A program made the translations under genes and the position numbers. 64,000 nucleotides of DNA, from assembly GCA_963775275.1 (NCBI GenBank), contig CAVZII010000004.1, forward strand, positions 186,001 through 250,000, in the 5' to 3' direction. This DNA comes from JANWHQ01 sp963775275. GTDB lineage: Bacteria > Pseudomonadota > Alphaproteobacteria > Caulobacterales > Caulobacteraceae. Shown here piece by piece: positions 6,446-15,199 of this stretch. A model generated the notes under the pieces. The model was not told where the DNA came from, made no database searches, and saw nothing but the letters and a program-made list of their open reading frames with translations. Every line of letters begins with the position of its first letter. Positions within the stretch are counted from its first letter, which is position 1.

Positions 6446-8624
6446 ATGTCCAGCAAGACCCCGGCGAAAGATGAAAGGCCGCGCCTGACGGTGACCGAGG
6501 CGCGGCGCGAGGATGTCGGCCGCGGCATCGTCCGGCTCGACCCCGACGCCATGAAGCTGGCGGGCGCCGCGCCTGGCGACGTGCTGGAGATCGAGGGGCG
6601 GACCAAGACCGTCGCCAAGGCGATGCCGACCTACAAGGAGCAGCGCGGACAGGGGGTCGTGCAGCTGGACGGGGTGATCCGCACCAATGCGGGGGTCACA
6701 CTCGGCCAGCAGGTGGCCGTCGCCAAGGTCGGCCACGCCGACGCGCGCCGACTGGTCATGGCGCCCTTGGGCGCAGGTCCGTTGAACGAGGACGACATCG
6801 ACTACATCGCCGGGAGGCTCGACGGCCTGGCGGTGAAGACCGGCGATCGCGTGCGCGCGCAATTGTTCGGCGCAAGCCATCGCGACTTCCAGGTCGTCAG
6901 GACCGAGCCGGACGGGCCGGTGATGATTCACCCCAACACCCTGCTGGTGATGGAGAAGACGCATCGCGGAGAGGCCAAGGAGGCGGACGAGGAGATCGTC
7001 ACCTACGACGACCTCGGCGGAATGGAGCGGGAAGTCGTCAAGATCCGTGAGATGATCGAGCTGCCGCTTACCCACCCGGAGGTGTTCGAGCGCCTGGGCA
7101 TGAAGCCGCCGAAGGGGGTGCTGCTCTACGGTCCCCCCGGCTGCGGCAAGACCCTGCTCGCCCGCGCCGTCGCCAATGAGTCGGACGCCGCCTTCATCTA
7201 TGTGAGCGGGCCCGAGATCATCCAGAAGTTCTACGGAGAGAGCGAGGCGCGCCTGCGCCAGATCTTCGAGGAGGCCCGCCGCAAGGCCCCCTGCATCATC
7301 TTCTTCGACGAGATCGATTCCCTGGCGCCCAAGCGCGAACGGGTCGAGGGCGAGGTGGAGAAGCGGGTGGTCGCCCAGCTCCTGTCGCTGATGGACGGCC
7401 TGAAGGGCCGCGGCGACGTGATCGTCATGGCCGCGACCAACCGCCCCAACAGCATCGATCCCGCCCTGCGACGCCCCGGCCGGTTCGACCGGGAAATCGT
7501 GATCGGCATACCCAACGCAAAGGCGCGGCGCGAAATCCTGGAGATCCATTCGCGGGGGATGCCTTTGGCGCCCGACATCGACCTCGACGAGCTGGCCGAA
7601 ACCACGCACGGCTTCACCGGAGCGGACCTCAACGCCCTTTGCCGCGAGGCGGCCATGGCGGCGTTGCGCAGGCAGTTGCCAGCGACCGCGCTGGAGTCCC
7701 AGCCGATCCCCTACGAGGCGTTGATAGCCATGGTGGTCGCCATGGCCGACTTCACCGAGGCCTTGGCGGAAGTGGAGCCCTCGGGCCTGCGCGAGGTGGC
7801 GGTGGAGGTCCCCAACGTGCGGTGGGACGAGGTGGGCGGAACTCGAAACCGTCAAGGCGGCGCTGAAGGAGGCGATCGCCTGGCCGATCAGCCAGCCCCA
7901 GCTGTTCGAGCAGATCGGGCTGCGTCCGCCGCGCGGCATCCTGCTTTATGGCCCGCCCGGCAACGGCAAGACCCTCGTGGTCAAGGCCCTGGCCTCGCAG
8001 AGCAACCTCAACTTCATCTCGATCAAAGGCCCTGAGCTCCTGTCGAAGTACGTGGGCGAGTCCGAGCGGGGCGTGCGCGAACTGTTCGCCCGGGCCCGCC
8101 AGGCGGCGCCGTGCGTGGTGTTCCTGGACGAGGTCGATGCCCTGGCGCCCAGCCGTGGCTCGGGCGACCGCTCTCCGGTGACCGACCGGGTGGTGAGCCA
8201 GCTGCTCACCGAACTGGACGGGGTGGAAGCGCTCAAGGACGTCTGGGTGATCGCAGCCACCAACCGGCCGGACATGCTCGACGACGCCCTCATGCGGCCG
8301 GGTCGGCTCGACCACCATCTGGAGGTGGCCAAGCCCGATCGGGCGGCGCGCTCCGCGATCCTCGACGTGCATATGCGCCACAAGCCCGTCGCCAAGGGGA
8401 TCAGCGTCGAAGCGCTCGCCAGACTGACCGACGGCATGTCGGCGGCCGACCTGCGCTTCATGTGCGACCGCGCGGCCATGAACGCCCTGCGCCGCGTGTT
8501 CCCGAGCGCGACCGGAGCGCCGGTGAACGCCGACGGGCTACGGATCGAGCAGCGCGACTTTGACGACGCCTTGGCCGCACACGGCCCCGCCCCGGTCAAA
8601 CCGAAGGCCGCGCTGGCAGTGTGA
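6446..8624 (+). pseudogene. CDC48/VCP-type double AAA+ ATPase, one-base frameshift
   Basis: The gene encodes an archaeal-style CDC48 family unfoldase: a CDC48 N-domain (residues 1-180), D1 with Walker A GPPGCGKT at about 229-236 and Walker B IIFFDE, and D2 with GPPGNGKT and CVVFLDEVDA. Reading is continuous to NVRWDEVGG. Then one extra A near 7840-7841 shifts the frame; removing it restores GLETVKAALKEAI and the whole D2 domain. The joined product would be about 725 residues, normal for the family. As written, the first frame ends at 8035 without D2, and an ATG at 7977 is too late to restart it. It is the last gene of the gvp operon. Confidence 0.85.
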
Positions 8625-8806
8625 TGCAGCGTGTCTCAGCTTGAACGTCGCCGCCGCCAGCGCCGCGACCAACGCGTCGTCGAAGGCTTGGCGCGAATCC
8701 TTCTTCCTGACTGCAGGTATGTCGACTAACATTTTGTAATAATGCGACTAATTTACCGAAATTCAGACACGCAGAGTCGAGGCGCGGCTCTGGAAGCGAC
8801 GCAGAG

Positions 8807-9301
8807 CTAGTCCTGGCCCGACACCACCATGGCGAGCGCGAGCACGCGGGGCTGGTTGGGCGTCCCGTCGAGCTGGGTCGCGTGCTCGTCATAGATGTCG
8901 ACGCCCGGCGGCAGGGCCACGCCGGTCTGCGCCGAGCGCGTGAAGATGTGGCGGCCCTTGCCGGGGCCGCGGTCGAACCAGTTGGGATCGTCGAACGCGC
9001 CGCCGCACAGGCCCAGGACCTCGGGGAACCGTTCGAACTTCAGGAAGAGGGTCGTTCCGCACCTGGGGCAGAAGTTCAACGACACCGTCTTGTGGCTGCC
9101 GTCGGAGAGGTGCTCGAAGACCTTGGGCTCGGCCCCGGTGAAGGCCACGTCCTGGGCCTTGAAGATGGGCTCGACCAGGAAGGCTGAGCCGGTGAACCTC
9201 TGGCAGAAGGTGCAGTGGCATATAGTGGTGCGCACCGGGTCGGCCGTCGTCCTGAAGCGGATGTCGCCGCACAGGCAGCCCCCCTCGTGGACGTTCGACA
9301 T
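8807..9301 (-). CDS. GFA/CENP-V family zinc protein
   Basis: This 164-residue protein has the GFA fold related to glutathione-dependent formaldehyde-activating enzyme. Zinc-binding cysteines are present: GGCLCGDIRF at the N-terminus, ICHCTFCQRFTGS, and NFCPRCGTTLF. The usual substrate of such proteins is unknown, and the formaldehyde role is not general. The start ATG at 9301 has AGGGAG upstream; the frame runs further but without similarity. It is divergent from the gene at 9444. It is monocistronic. A second, diverged GFA gene is at 57703. Confidence 0.88.
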   Translation of the reverse strand: MSNVHEGGCLCGDIRFRTTADPVRTTICHCTFCQRFTGSAFLVEPIFKAQDVAFTGAEPKVFEHLSDGSHKTVSLNFCPRCGTTLFLKFERFPEVLGLCGGAFDDPNWFDRGPGKGRHIFTRSAQTGVALPPGVDIYDEHATQLDGTPNQPRVLALAMVVSGQD

Positions 9302-9443
9302 GTGGATGCTCCCTGGTCGGTGACGGGCCTCAGGCCCGGTCCCGGCGCGGCTTACGACGTTTCTCGCCCGGGCGGGAGGGGTCGGACCTTGCCCGCCCGA
9401 ACCGGAGTGCGACAAGCCCGGCCATCCGGTGTAGGCCAGGGCG

Positions 9444-9875
9444 ATGAACAGCAAGCCCGCGCTGCGCCGCCTGGCCGATCTGCCAGGCGTCGCCGACCTG
9501 GAATACAAGGCGCTGATGCAGCGCGACTTCGCCGACCCCGACGCGCGCGCCCGCTTTCCCGAGATCGACGCGTGCTCGGCGGCGCTGTTCGGCCTGACCG
9601 CCGATCAGGCCGAGGCGACGCCCCGGCCGCCCGGATGGGACGGGATCGAGCGCCGATCGGCGCGCGAGCAGGCGGACGCCTTCGAGGCCGAGGGCTGGGA
9701 CGTGACCGACGACAAACGCCGGCCGCTACGGACGCTGGGGCACTTCAGCCAGCAGCTCTGGCTGGCCGTGCGCGGCGTGGCCGGGACGCTGCCGTTCCAG
9801 CCCGAGGCGCCGGAGAGCGCCGGCGACTGGGGCGCGGGCCTGGCTGCCGACGCCGCGCGCTTCCGTCGCCGCTAG
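9444..9875 (+). CDS. Hypothetical protein
   Basis: This 143-residue acidic soluble protein is not recognised. It has the segments LRRLADLPGVADLEYKALM, FPEIDACSAALFGLTADQA and LGHFSQQLWLAVRGVAGTL. There is no signal peptide and no membrane span. It is followed after 22 bases by a 60-residue gene on the same strand, so the two are probably co-transcribed. It is divergent from the GFA gene, with a 142-base shared upstream region. Confidence 0.6.
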   Translation: MNSKPALRRLADLPGVADLEYKALMQRDFADPDARARFPEIDACSAALFGLTADQAEATPRPPGWDGIERRSAREQADAFEAEGWDVTDDKRRPLRTLGHFSQQLWLAVRGVAGTLPFQPEAPESAGDWGAGLAADAARFRRR

Positions 9876-9897
9876 CTGTTCTCCGCAAGGATCACGC

Positions 9898-10080
9898 ATG
9901 AAGCCGCCGCCGAAGCGACTGTCCGACCTGAAGGGCTCCGCGCCCGCGCGCGACGTCTATGCGCCGCCCACGCCCAGGGTCTCGCGGCAGAAGAAGGCGA
10001 AGGTGCTGACCGCCGCCGAGCGGGCCGCCTTCCTCGCCACCCGGCCCGACCTCAAGCCCAAGGGCGAAGGCGACGCCTGA
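9898..10080 (+). CDS. Small basic hypothetical protein
   Basis: This 60-residue protein is rich in Lys, Pro and Ala (MKPPPKRLSDLKGSAP, VSRQKKAKVLTAAERAAF). The ATG has AAGGA 8 bases upstream. It is 22 bases after the previous gene and probably in the same transcript. It is likely disordered at both ends with one short helix. Function is unknown. Confidence 0.5.
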   Translation: MKPPPKRLSDLKGSAPARDVYAPPTPRVSRQKKAKVLTAAERAAFLATRPDLKPKGEGDA

Positions 10081-10175
10081 GCCTCCGTGCGGGCGGCGCC
10101 GATCCCGGCGTCCCGGTTCGCAAGGCGCCCATCCTGCGGCAGAGCTTCGGACTGGCCGGAGGGGCTGAAAACGCT

Positions 10176-10339
10176 CAGTGTCCGATTCCGAAGTTCGCCA
10201 GCGCTTTTGCCAGGCAGATGCGAACTTCGGAATTGATCGGGACACTAGCAAGTCTATGATTCTAGTGTGGTTTAAGGATCAGAAGTTCGCAACTGCGGGA
10301 GCCGCCATCATCATGCGAACTTCTGATCCACCACACTAG
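10176..10339 (+). repeat. Dual-hairpin element, copy 1
   Basis: This is a copy of the repeat described in full at 24016. It has two long inverted repeats with shared GAAGTTCGC/GCGAACTTC arms around the linker GCAAGTCTATGATT. This copy has CAGTGTCCG instead of TAGTGTCCCG at its left end, so it is slightly decayed. It lies between two genes on the same strand (10080 and 10388), within a 307-base gap that otherwise shows nothing. Confidence 0.9.
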
Positions 10340-10387
10340 GGTCGCGCCAGCCGAAGACAGACCGGCAAGAGATTGGGAGCACGATCC

Positions 10388-10939
10388 ATGACCGTCGAGA
10401 TCCGCCGCGTGGTCACCGGGGTGAACGCCGAAGGCCAGGCCCTCGTCATCCAGGACGGTCTGGCGCCCGTGACGGTGTCGCGCCCGGCGCTGGCCATGGA
10501 GGCGGCGTTGATCTGGACGACCAGCGAGACGCCGGCGGACCTGTCGCAATACGACGACCCGACGTTCCGGCCCTCCGCCATCGGGCCGACGCCGGGCGGA
10601 TCGCTGGTGCGGGTGACCGACTTCCATCCCCAGCCCAAGGGCGTCGAGAGCGCGACGGTCCTGAAGGAGTTCGGCCTGGGCCAGGACGACCAGGGCGGCC
10701 GGCACGCCCTGATGCACCGGACCCAGACGCTCGACTACGCCATCGTGCTGGACGGCGAGATCGACATGCTGCTCGACGAGGGCGAGGTCCACCTGAAGGC
10801 CGGCGACATCCTGATCCAGCGCGGAACCAACCACGCCTGGGTCAACCGCGGCGACAAACCCTGCCGCATCGCTTTCGTCATGGTGGACGCCCAGGACTAT
10901 CCGCCGCCCGAGGGCCGGACGTTTCCGCACAAGCCCTGA
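10388..10939 (+). CDS. Cupin domain protein
   Basis: This 183-residue single-domain cupin carries the cupin core in its C-terminal half: HRTQTLDYAIVLDGEIDM, LKAGDILIQRGTNHAW and CRIAFVMVDA. The motif 1 histidines are reduced, while the motif 2 His (NHAW) is kept. The N-terminal 90 residues precede the barrel, as in cupins linked to aromatic or lignin-type catabolism, but the substrate is unknown. ATG 10388 is preferred over an in-frame TTG at 10373. It is convergent with the VOC gene at 11109, with a hairpin element between. Confidence 0.85.
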   Translation: MTVEIRRVVTGVNAEGQALVIQDGLAPVTVSRPALAMEAALIWTTSETPADLSQYDDPTFRPSAIGPTPGGSLVRVTDFHPQPKGVESATVLKEFGLGQDDQGGRHALMHRTQTLDYAIVLDGEIDMLLDEGEVHLKAGDILIQRGTNHAWVNRGDKPCRIAFVMVDAQDYPPPEGRTFPHKP

Positions 10940-10976
10940 GGCTTCGGCGCGGCGCGCGATCAGGAATCGGCCCGCC

Positions 10977-11093
10977 AGTGCATCGCAGCAGACGGATGAT
11001 TCATCATCCGTCTGTGGTTCGATGCACTAAATCAAAGACTTGTGCTGCGAGGCTCAAACGAATCGCGGACCATTCGTTTGAGCCTCGCAGCAC
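10977..11093. repeat. Dual-hairpin element with different arms (fifth member)
   Basis: Two adjacent long hairpins lie here. The first (10977-11028) pairs AGTGCATCG with CGATGCACT, with an inner stem CAGACGGATGA / ATCATCCGTCTG. The second (11042-11093) is a near-perfect 22-bp stem starting GTGCTGCGAGGCTCAAACG. On the minus strand the linker reads AAGTCTTTGATTTAGTG, matching AAGTCTATGATTCTAGTG of the four main copies, although the arms are unrelated. It lies between convergent genes (cupin and VOC). Confidence 0.8.
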
Positions 11094-11108
11094 CAGCCAA
11101 GGCGGACC

Positions 11109-11465
11109 TTATTCGGACGGCGGCTCCCACAATTCCACCGGATTTCCTTCTGGGTCGTGGATGCGGGCGAACCTGCCTGTCTCAGGCGTGTCCCATTCAG
11201 GGTTCGTGGTGATCGCTATCCCGGCGCCGCGAAGCGCCGAGAGGAGCTTATCCAGCTCGGTAACCCGGAAGTTGATCATCCACTGCTTGGCCGCGGGAAA
11301 ATGGTCCGTGTCCCGGGGGAACGGCATGAACACGGTCGGACCGGCCTGTTGCATCCATTGATATGAATCGTCGGCGACCAGGCCCAAGTGCTTTCGATAC
11401 CACTCCAGCAGGGCCTCAGGATCGTTCGCCCGGAAGAAGACGCCGCCGATTCCCACCGCAGACAT
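11109..11465 (-). CDS. VOC (glyoxalase/bleomycin-resistance) family protein
   Basis: This 118-residue single VOC domain protein starts VGIGGVFFRANDPEALLEWY and ends HDPEGNPVELWEPP, typical of small vicinal-oxygen-chelate proteins annotated as glyoxalase-like. The ATG at 11465 has GGGAGG in the correct position; the frame continues upstream without similarity. The conserved C-terminal Glu (VELWE) is present. The substrate is unknown. It is convergent with the cupin gene. Confidence 0.88.
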   Translation of the reverse strand: MSAVGIGGVFFRANDPEALLEWYRKHLGLVADDSYQWMQQAGPTVFMPFPRDTDHFPAAKQWMINFRVTELDKLLSALRGAGIAITTNPEWDTPETGRFARIHDPEGNPVELWEPPSE

Positions 11466-11639
11466 GGAGGCCTCCCACTTTGCATGGGAGAGTAGCTCCT
11501 GCAAATCGCGGAACCAACCTCCGCATCCCACCTTCAAGCTCCTGCGGACCTTCAGGATGTCGGCTTCCGGGCATCGGGGGTGAGCTGAGCAGCCTGACAT
11601 GCGCGCGTGGTTCGCTTTCCGCTTGCGCCCGCGATCATG

Positions 11640-11919
11640 CTGAAGTGGCGCGGCGCGCAGAGTTGACCGGACTCAGCGGCCGCTTCGTCCGGGCCCATCG
11701 CAACCTGCTCGAGATAGTCCCGCAGTTCGTCGCCGCGCTGTTGCTGGTGCACGCGGCCCATGCCGCCGGATCGCCGTCGGTCGGCGGGCCCGGACGACGG
11801 TCATCCCCCGGCTCGCCTATGTTCCCGCCTCCGCCTTCGCGCCTGCGGGCGTGCGCCCCGTCTGCTGGCTCGTCGCGCAGGTCGGAGTCTTCGTGATCGT
11901 GGCCGACGTGTTCGCCTGA
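11640..11919 (+). pseudogene. MAPEG-family membrane protein remnant
   Basis: A degraded MAPEG domain can be read in two frames. The first encodes GRFVRAHRNLLEIVPQFVAALLLVHAAHAAG, the conserved helix with R-A-H-R-N-x-x-E. The second, ending at TGA 11917, encodes PRLAYVPASAFAPAGV and CWLVAQVGVFVIV, the last two helices. A shift and a short deletion lie near 11765. The first helix is not recognisable upstream. It is probably a dead gene. Confidence 0.6.
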
Positions 11920-12107
11920 GGGCCGGTCCGCAATCCATCTTCGTTCATGGGCCGGGGGCGTCCGTCGATCCAGTCGCCGCATCCCGTCGCTGAAGGGAGC
12001 GTGCGGTCAGAGCGGCGCCTCTTCCAGAAGGGGAAGATCTGTCTCGGCGCTGGCCTGAGTTCCTTCACCACTGGGGGAGGCGGGTCAGCGCGGGGGCGCC
12101 GAGACGG

Positions 12108-12125
12108 AGGGGGCCGGCCCCCTCG
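12108..12125. other. Perfect palindrome beyond the PQQ dehydrogenase 3' end
   Basis: GAGGGGGCC followed by its exact complement GGCCCCCTC lies 48 bases past the stop of the minus-strand PQQ gene. No T-run follows on the minus strand, so it is at best a stem that protects the 3' end. The rest of 11920-12172 shows nothing else. Confidence 0.3.
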
Positions 12126-12172
12126 CGCCGCAAGGCGGGAGAACCTGGGCGGCGCTCAGCCCCGCCCCTGGC

Positions 12173-14116
12173 CTACTTCCCCGGCAGGGCGAAGGCGGTG
12201 ATGGTTCCTCCGGCGTTGATCGCGACGTACTGCTTGCCGCTGCGGCCCAGGTAGCTGATCGGGTTGGAGCCGCCGTTGGCGTTCAGCGTCGTCTCCCAGA
12301 GCTCCTTGCCGGTGGTGGAGTCGAAGGCGCGGAAGCGCTTGTCGTTGGAGGCGCCGATGAAGACCAGGCCGCCGGCGGTGACCGTCGGGCCCGCGTTGCC
12401 GGCATTGCCGAGCACCTGGCGGTCCTTGGGCAGCTGGTCGAACAGGCCGAGCGGCACGGCCCACTTGATCTCGCCGGTGTTGGCGTCCACGGCGGTCAGC
12501 TTGGCCCAGGGAGGCTTGTAGCAGGGCGCCTGCTCGCCGACCGGGCGACCCTTGTCGTCGTACTTGCCGCTGAGCGGCGCGCTGAAGGAGAAGAACGGAC
12601 CCTTGCCGTTCACGCTGGCGCGGTCGTAGGGCTGGTCGGAGTGCGGGGCGTCGAAGCTGTAGCGGACGTTGGGGTCCTTCTTCTCGACCCAGCCGACGAG
12701 CGAGGTGTCGTTGGCGTTGATGTAGACCCAGCCGGTCCTGGGATCGGCCGCGGGGCCGCCCCAGTCGACGCCGCCGATGCCGCCGGGCAGCTGAATGGTG
12801 GAGCGCGGGGGATCGCCGTCCTTGTGGTACATGAAGGGCGTGAAGGCCCCGGCGTTGTAGAAGCCGCCGGCCTTGTCCCACATGTCGCGGCACGCGGCGG
12901 CATGCTCGGGGGTGGTGTCCTCGGCGGTGACGATGTCGTCCTTGGTCATGGAGACGCGGCTGAGTGGGCCCGGCTTCACCGGGAAGGGCTGGGTGGGACT
13001 GTAATATTCGCCCGGGACGTCGCCCTTGGGCACCGGCCGCTCGACCACGTCGAAGATCGGCTTGCCGGTGGCGCGGTTGAACTCGAAGAGCCAGCTGGTC
13101 TTGTTGATGTCGATGATCGCCGGGACCGTCCTGCCGTCGATCCTGAGGTCGACCAGGGGCCCGGAGCTCGGCATGTCGGAATCCCAGAGGTCGTGGTGGA
13201 CCGTCTGGAAGTGCCAGCGGCGCTCGCCGGTCTTGATGTCGAGGGCGACGATGGAGTCGCTGAAGAGGTTGGCGCCGGGCCGGTCGCCGCCCCAGTAGTT
13301 GGGCGCGGGCCCGCTGATCGGGACGAAGACGAGGCCGAGCTTGGGGTCCACCGGCGCGGAGATCGCCCACATGTTGGTCCCCGAGCGGCCCCACCAGCCG
13401 GTCTCGCCCCAGGTGTCGTGGCCGAACTGGCCGGGGACGGGCACCGACTGGAACTCCCAGAGCTTCTTGCCGGTCTTGACGTCGAAGGCGCGGGTGTTGC
13501 CCGGCACGCCCAGGGGATCCTCGGTGGTGGCCGCGCCGATCACGGCGACCCCGTCGGCGATGGTGGGCGCGCCGCCGTAGCCGACCCCCACGTCGATGAA
13601 GCCGTCCTCGCCGAAGCCCGGGACCGGCTTGCCGGTGGCGGCGTCGAGCTCCAGCATGCGCGCGCCCTCCATGACCAGGATGCGCGGCGGGTCCTGGGCG
13701 TCGCCCGGCCAGTAGCCGACGCCGCGGCTGGAGAAGCCGCCGAACGGCCCCGCGGGCGCGTGCTCGAGCTTGTAGACCCAGATCTCCTTGCCGCTGTCGG
13801 CGTCCAGAGCGATCACCCGCGTGCCGGCCGGGAAGTACATGACCCCGCCGACCACCAGGGGCGAGGCGGAGTTGAAGCCGTGGAAGGCGTAGGACCAGGC
13901 GGACTGAAGCCGGTCCACGTTGGCGCGGTCGATCTGCTGCAGCGGCGAGAACCGGTCCGACGCCAGGTCGCGGTTGACCGTCCGCCAGTCGCCGGCGGGG
14001 ATGGCGGCCTTGGAGGCCTTGCCGGCGGCGAACGGAATCCTGATCTTCGCCTGGGCCCCGGCGAACGCCGTCAAGGCCAGGACCGCAGCCAGACCAACGC
14101 TTCCAGCCAAACGCAT
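12173..14116 (-). CDS. Periplasmic PQQ-dependent dehydrogenase
   Basis: This 647-residue quinoprotein has a signal peptide (about 1-23, ending FAGAQA) and an eight-bladed propeller of the soluble or membrane-associated PQQ dehydrogenase class. It starts DWRTVNRDLASDRFSPL and contains several W-x-x repeats such as LDADSGKEIWVYKLE and FDSTTGKELWETTL. There is no C-terminal cytochrome domain and no adjacent-cysteine CC motif. Electrons probably go to a separate cytochrome such as the divergent one at 14378. The ATG at 14116 has GGAGG. It is a paralogue of the gene at 21044; both share EDT..HAAAC and the CxKPPW segment. The alcohol or sugar substrate is unknown. Confidence 0.92.
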   Translation of the reverse strand: MRLAGSVGLAAVLALTAFAGAQAKIRIPFAAGKASKAAIPAGDWRTVNRDLASDRFSPLQQIDRANVDRLQSAWSYAFHGFNSASPLVVGGVMYFPAGTRVIALDADSGKEIWVYKLEHAPAGPFGGFSSRGVGYWPGDAQDPPRILVMEGARMLELDAATGKPVPGFGEDGFIDVGVGYGGAPTIADGVAVIGAATTEDPLGVPGNTRAFDVKTGKKLWEFQSVPVPGQFGHDTWGETGWWGRSGTNMWAISAPVDPKLGLVFVPISGPAPNYWGGDRPGANLFSDSIVALDIKTGERRWHFQTVHHDLWDSDMPSSGPLVDLRIDGRTVPAIIDINKTSWLFEFNRATGKPIFDVVERPVPKGDVPGEYYSPTQPFPVKPGPLSRVSMTKDDIVTAEDTTPEHAAACRDMWDKAGGFYNAGAFTPFMYHKDGDPPRSTIQLPGGIGGVDWGGPAADPRTGWVYINANDTSLVGWVEKKDPNVRYSFDAPHSDQPYDRASVNGKGPFFSFSAPLSGKYDDKGRPVGEQAPCYKPPWAKLTAVDANTGEIKWAVPLGLFDQLPKDRQVLGNAGNAGPTVTAGGLVFIGASNDKRFRAFDSTTGKELWETTLNANGGSNPISYLGRSGKQYVAINAGGTITAFALPGK

Positions 14117-14200
14117 GATACGCTTCCTCCCCTGTCCCGCCCCGCGGCGGGACGCTGACGCCGCCCCCCAAGTCCTATGGGTCATCGCCTAGAGAGAGTT

Positions 14201-14217
14201 CATTGACTTTGTCAATG
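14201..14217. promoter_or_regulatory. Operator-like inverted repeat
   Basis: CATTGAC-TTT-GTCAATG is a perfect 7-bp inverted repeat with a 3-base spacer. It lies 85 bases upstream of the PQQ dehydrogenase start and 161 bases upstream of the divergent cytochrome gene. It resembles a dimeric repressor site. A TTGACA at 14287-14292 with TAGCCT 16 bases later may be the cytochrome promoter. Confidence 0.45.
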
Positions 14218-14377
14218 GTGTGCGGCGCCGGCGCCGCAGATCGCGCCAATGCGCGGGCTCGCGCGCGGTTGAAGCGCCCGGCGCCGTTGACAGCTTGACG
14301 ATGTGAAATAGCCTAGACCGGACCGCGCCGGGCTCGGCGCGGTTTCATCCGTCATCCCCACGAGAGAGGAGCCGAGG

Positions 14378-14776
14378 TTGTCGGCAAGCATGTTCGCCCG
14401 GGCCGCAAGGCTGGGCCTGATCACCCTGGCGGCCGCCTCCGCCCTGGCCGCCGCCGGCGGCCCGTCCGCCGCCCAGGACAACTCCAAGTCCGCCGCCACG
14501 CCGCCCGCATCGTCGGACGGCGGCGACGCGGCCAGGATCGCAGAGGGCAAGGAGATCTTCGCCGACTACGGCTGCGGCGCCTGTCACACCCTGGCCGACG
14601 CCGGCGCCGCGGGCGGCGTGGGCCCGGCGCTCGACGGCGACACCAACCTCAGCCAGGACCTGATCATCGACCGCGTCACCAACGGCCAGGGCCAGATGCC
14701 CGCCTTCGGCGACCAGCTGAGCCAGGACCAGAAGGCCGCGCTGGCGGCCTATGTGCTCGCCGCCGCGGCGAAGTGA
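14378..14776 (+). CDS. Periplasmic monohaem cytochrome c (class I)
   Basis: This 132-residue cytochrome has a signal peptide (about 1-32, ending PSAAQ), a haem motif CGACH, and a distal Met in GQMPAFGDQLS. It is of the short SoxX/cyt c551 type. The start is TTG 14378, well placed behind GAGGAG; the ATG 12 bases on would be too far from it. It is divergent from the PQQ dehydrogenase, and a role as its electron acceptor is likely but inferred from position. A dual-hairpin repeat follows at 14888. Confidence 0.9.
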   Translation: MSASMFARAARLGLITLAAASALAAAGGPSAAQDNSKSAATPPASSDGGDAARIAEGKEIFADYGCGACHTLADAGAAGGVGPALDGDTNLSQDLIIDRVTNGQGQMPAFGDQLSQDQKAALAAYVLAAAAK

Positions 14777-14887
14777 CGTGACGGGCTGAGGCGGGGCGGA
14801 CGCTCAGAGCGGGCGTCGGACGGGCGACCGCCGACCCCCACGACCCACCCGGGATGTCCGCGAAGTCCGCCTTCCGATCGTGCGGCC

Positions 14888-15053
14888 TAGTGTCCCGATT
14901 CCGAAGTTCGCCAGCGCTTTTGCCAGGCAGATGCGAACTTCGGAATCGGATCGGGACACTAGCAAGTCTATGATTCTAGTGTGGTTTAAGGATCAGAAGT
15001 TCGCAACTGCGGGAGCCGCCATCATCATGCGAACTTCTGATCCACCACACTAG
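14888..15053 (+). repeat. Dual-hairpin element, copy 2
   Basis: Nearly identical to copies 1 and 3, with CTAG at both ends. It lies between the convergent cytochrome c and UrcA-like genes in a 423-base gap (14777-15199) that otherwise holds no gene. The first hairpin ends GGAATCGGATCGGGACACTA, differing from copy 3 by one base near the stem bulge. Confidence 0.92.
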
Positions 15054-15199
15054 AGCCTTGTCCGGTCAGATCGGCGCGCCCTGGCTTGGACTGACGCCGC
15101 GCCCGGCGGCGACGCCGCCGGGAGCTTTGGCCGAACAAGGTCCCGGATGGGATGAGTGACGTCTGAGACCGACGTCGGCTCGGCCCCTCCGGGCGTCCG

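Noticed and set aside
8625..8806. A gene between the CDC48 gene and the GFA gene
   Set aside because: Only short frames without RBS or similarity; there is an AT-rich patch near 8720-8760 but nothing identifiable.
10977..11093. The fifth dual-hairpin element as a simple bidirectional terminator
   Set aside because: Possible in function, but no U-tracts flank the stems and the linker match to the four other elements needs a different explanation; kept as a repeat.
12156..14171. Long second minus-strand frame within the PQQ dehydrogenase gene
   Set aside because: Its translation is low-complexity Arg/Gly/Gln; the adjacent frame encodes a clear quinoprotein with a signal peptide.
10176..15053. 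The dual-hairpin elements as a CRISPR array or integron attC sites
   Set aside because: The copies are kilobases apart without spacers, no cas or integrase gene is visible, and genes between them vary in orientation.
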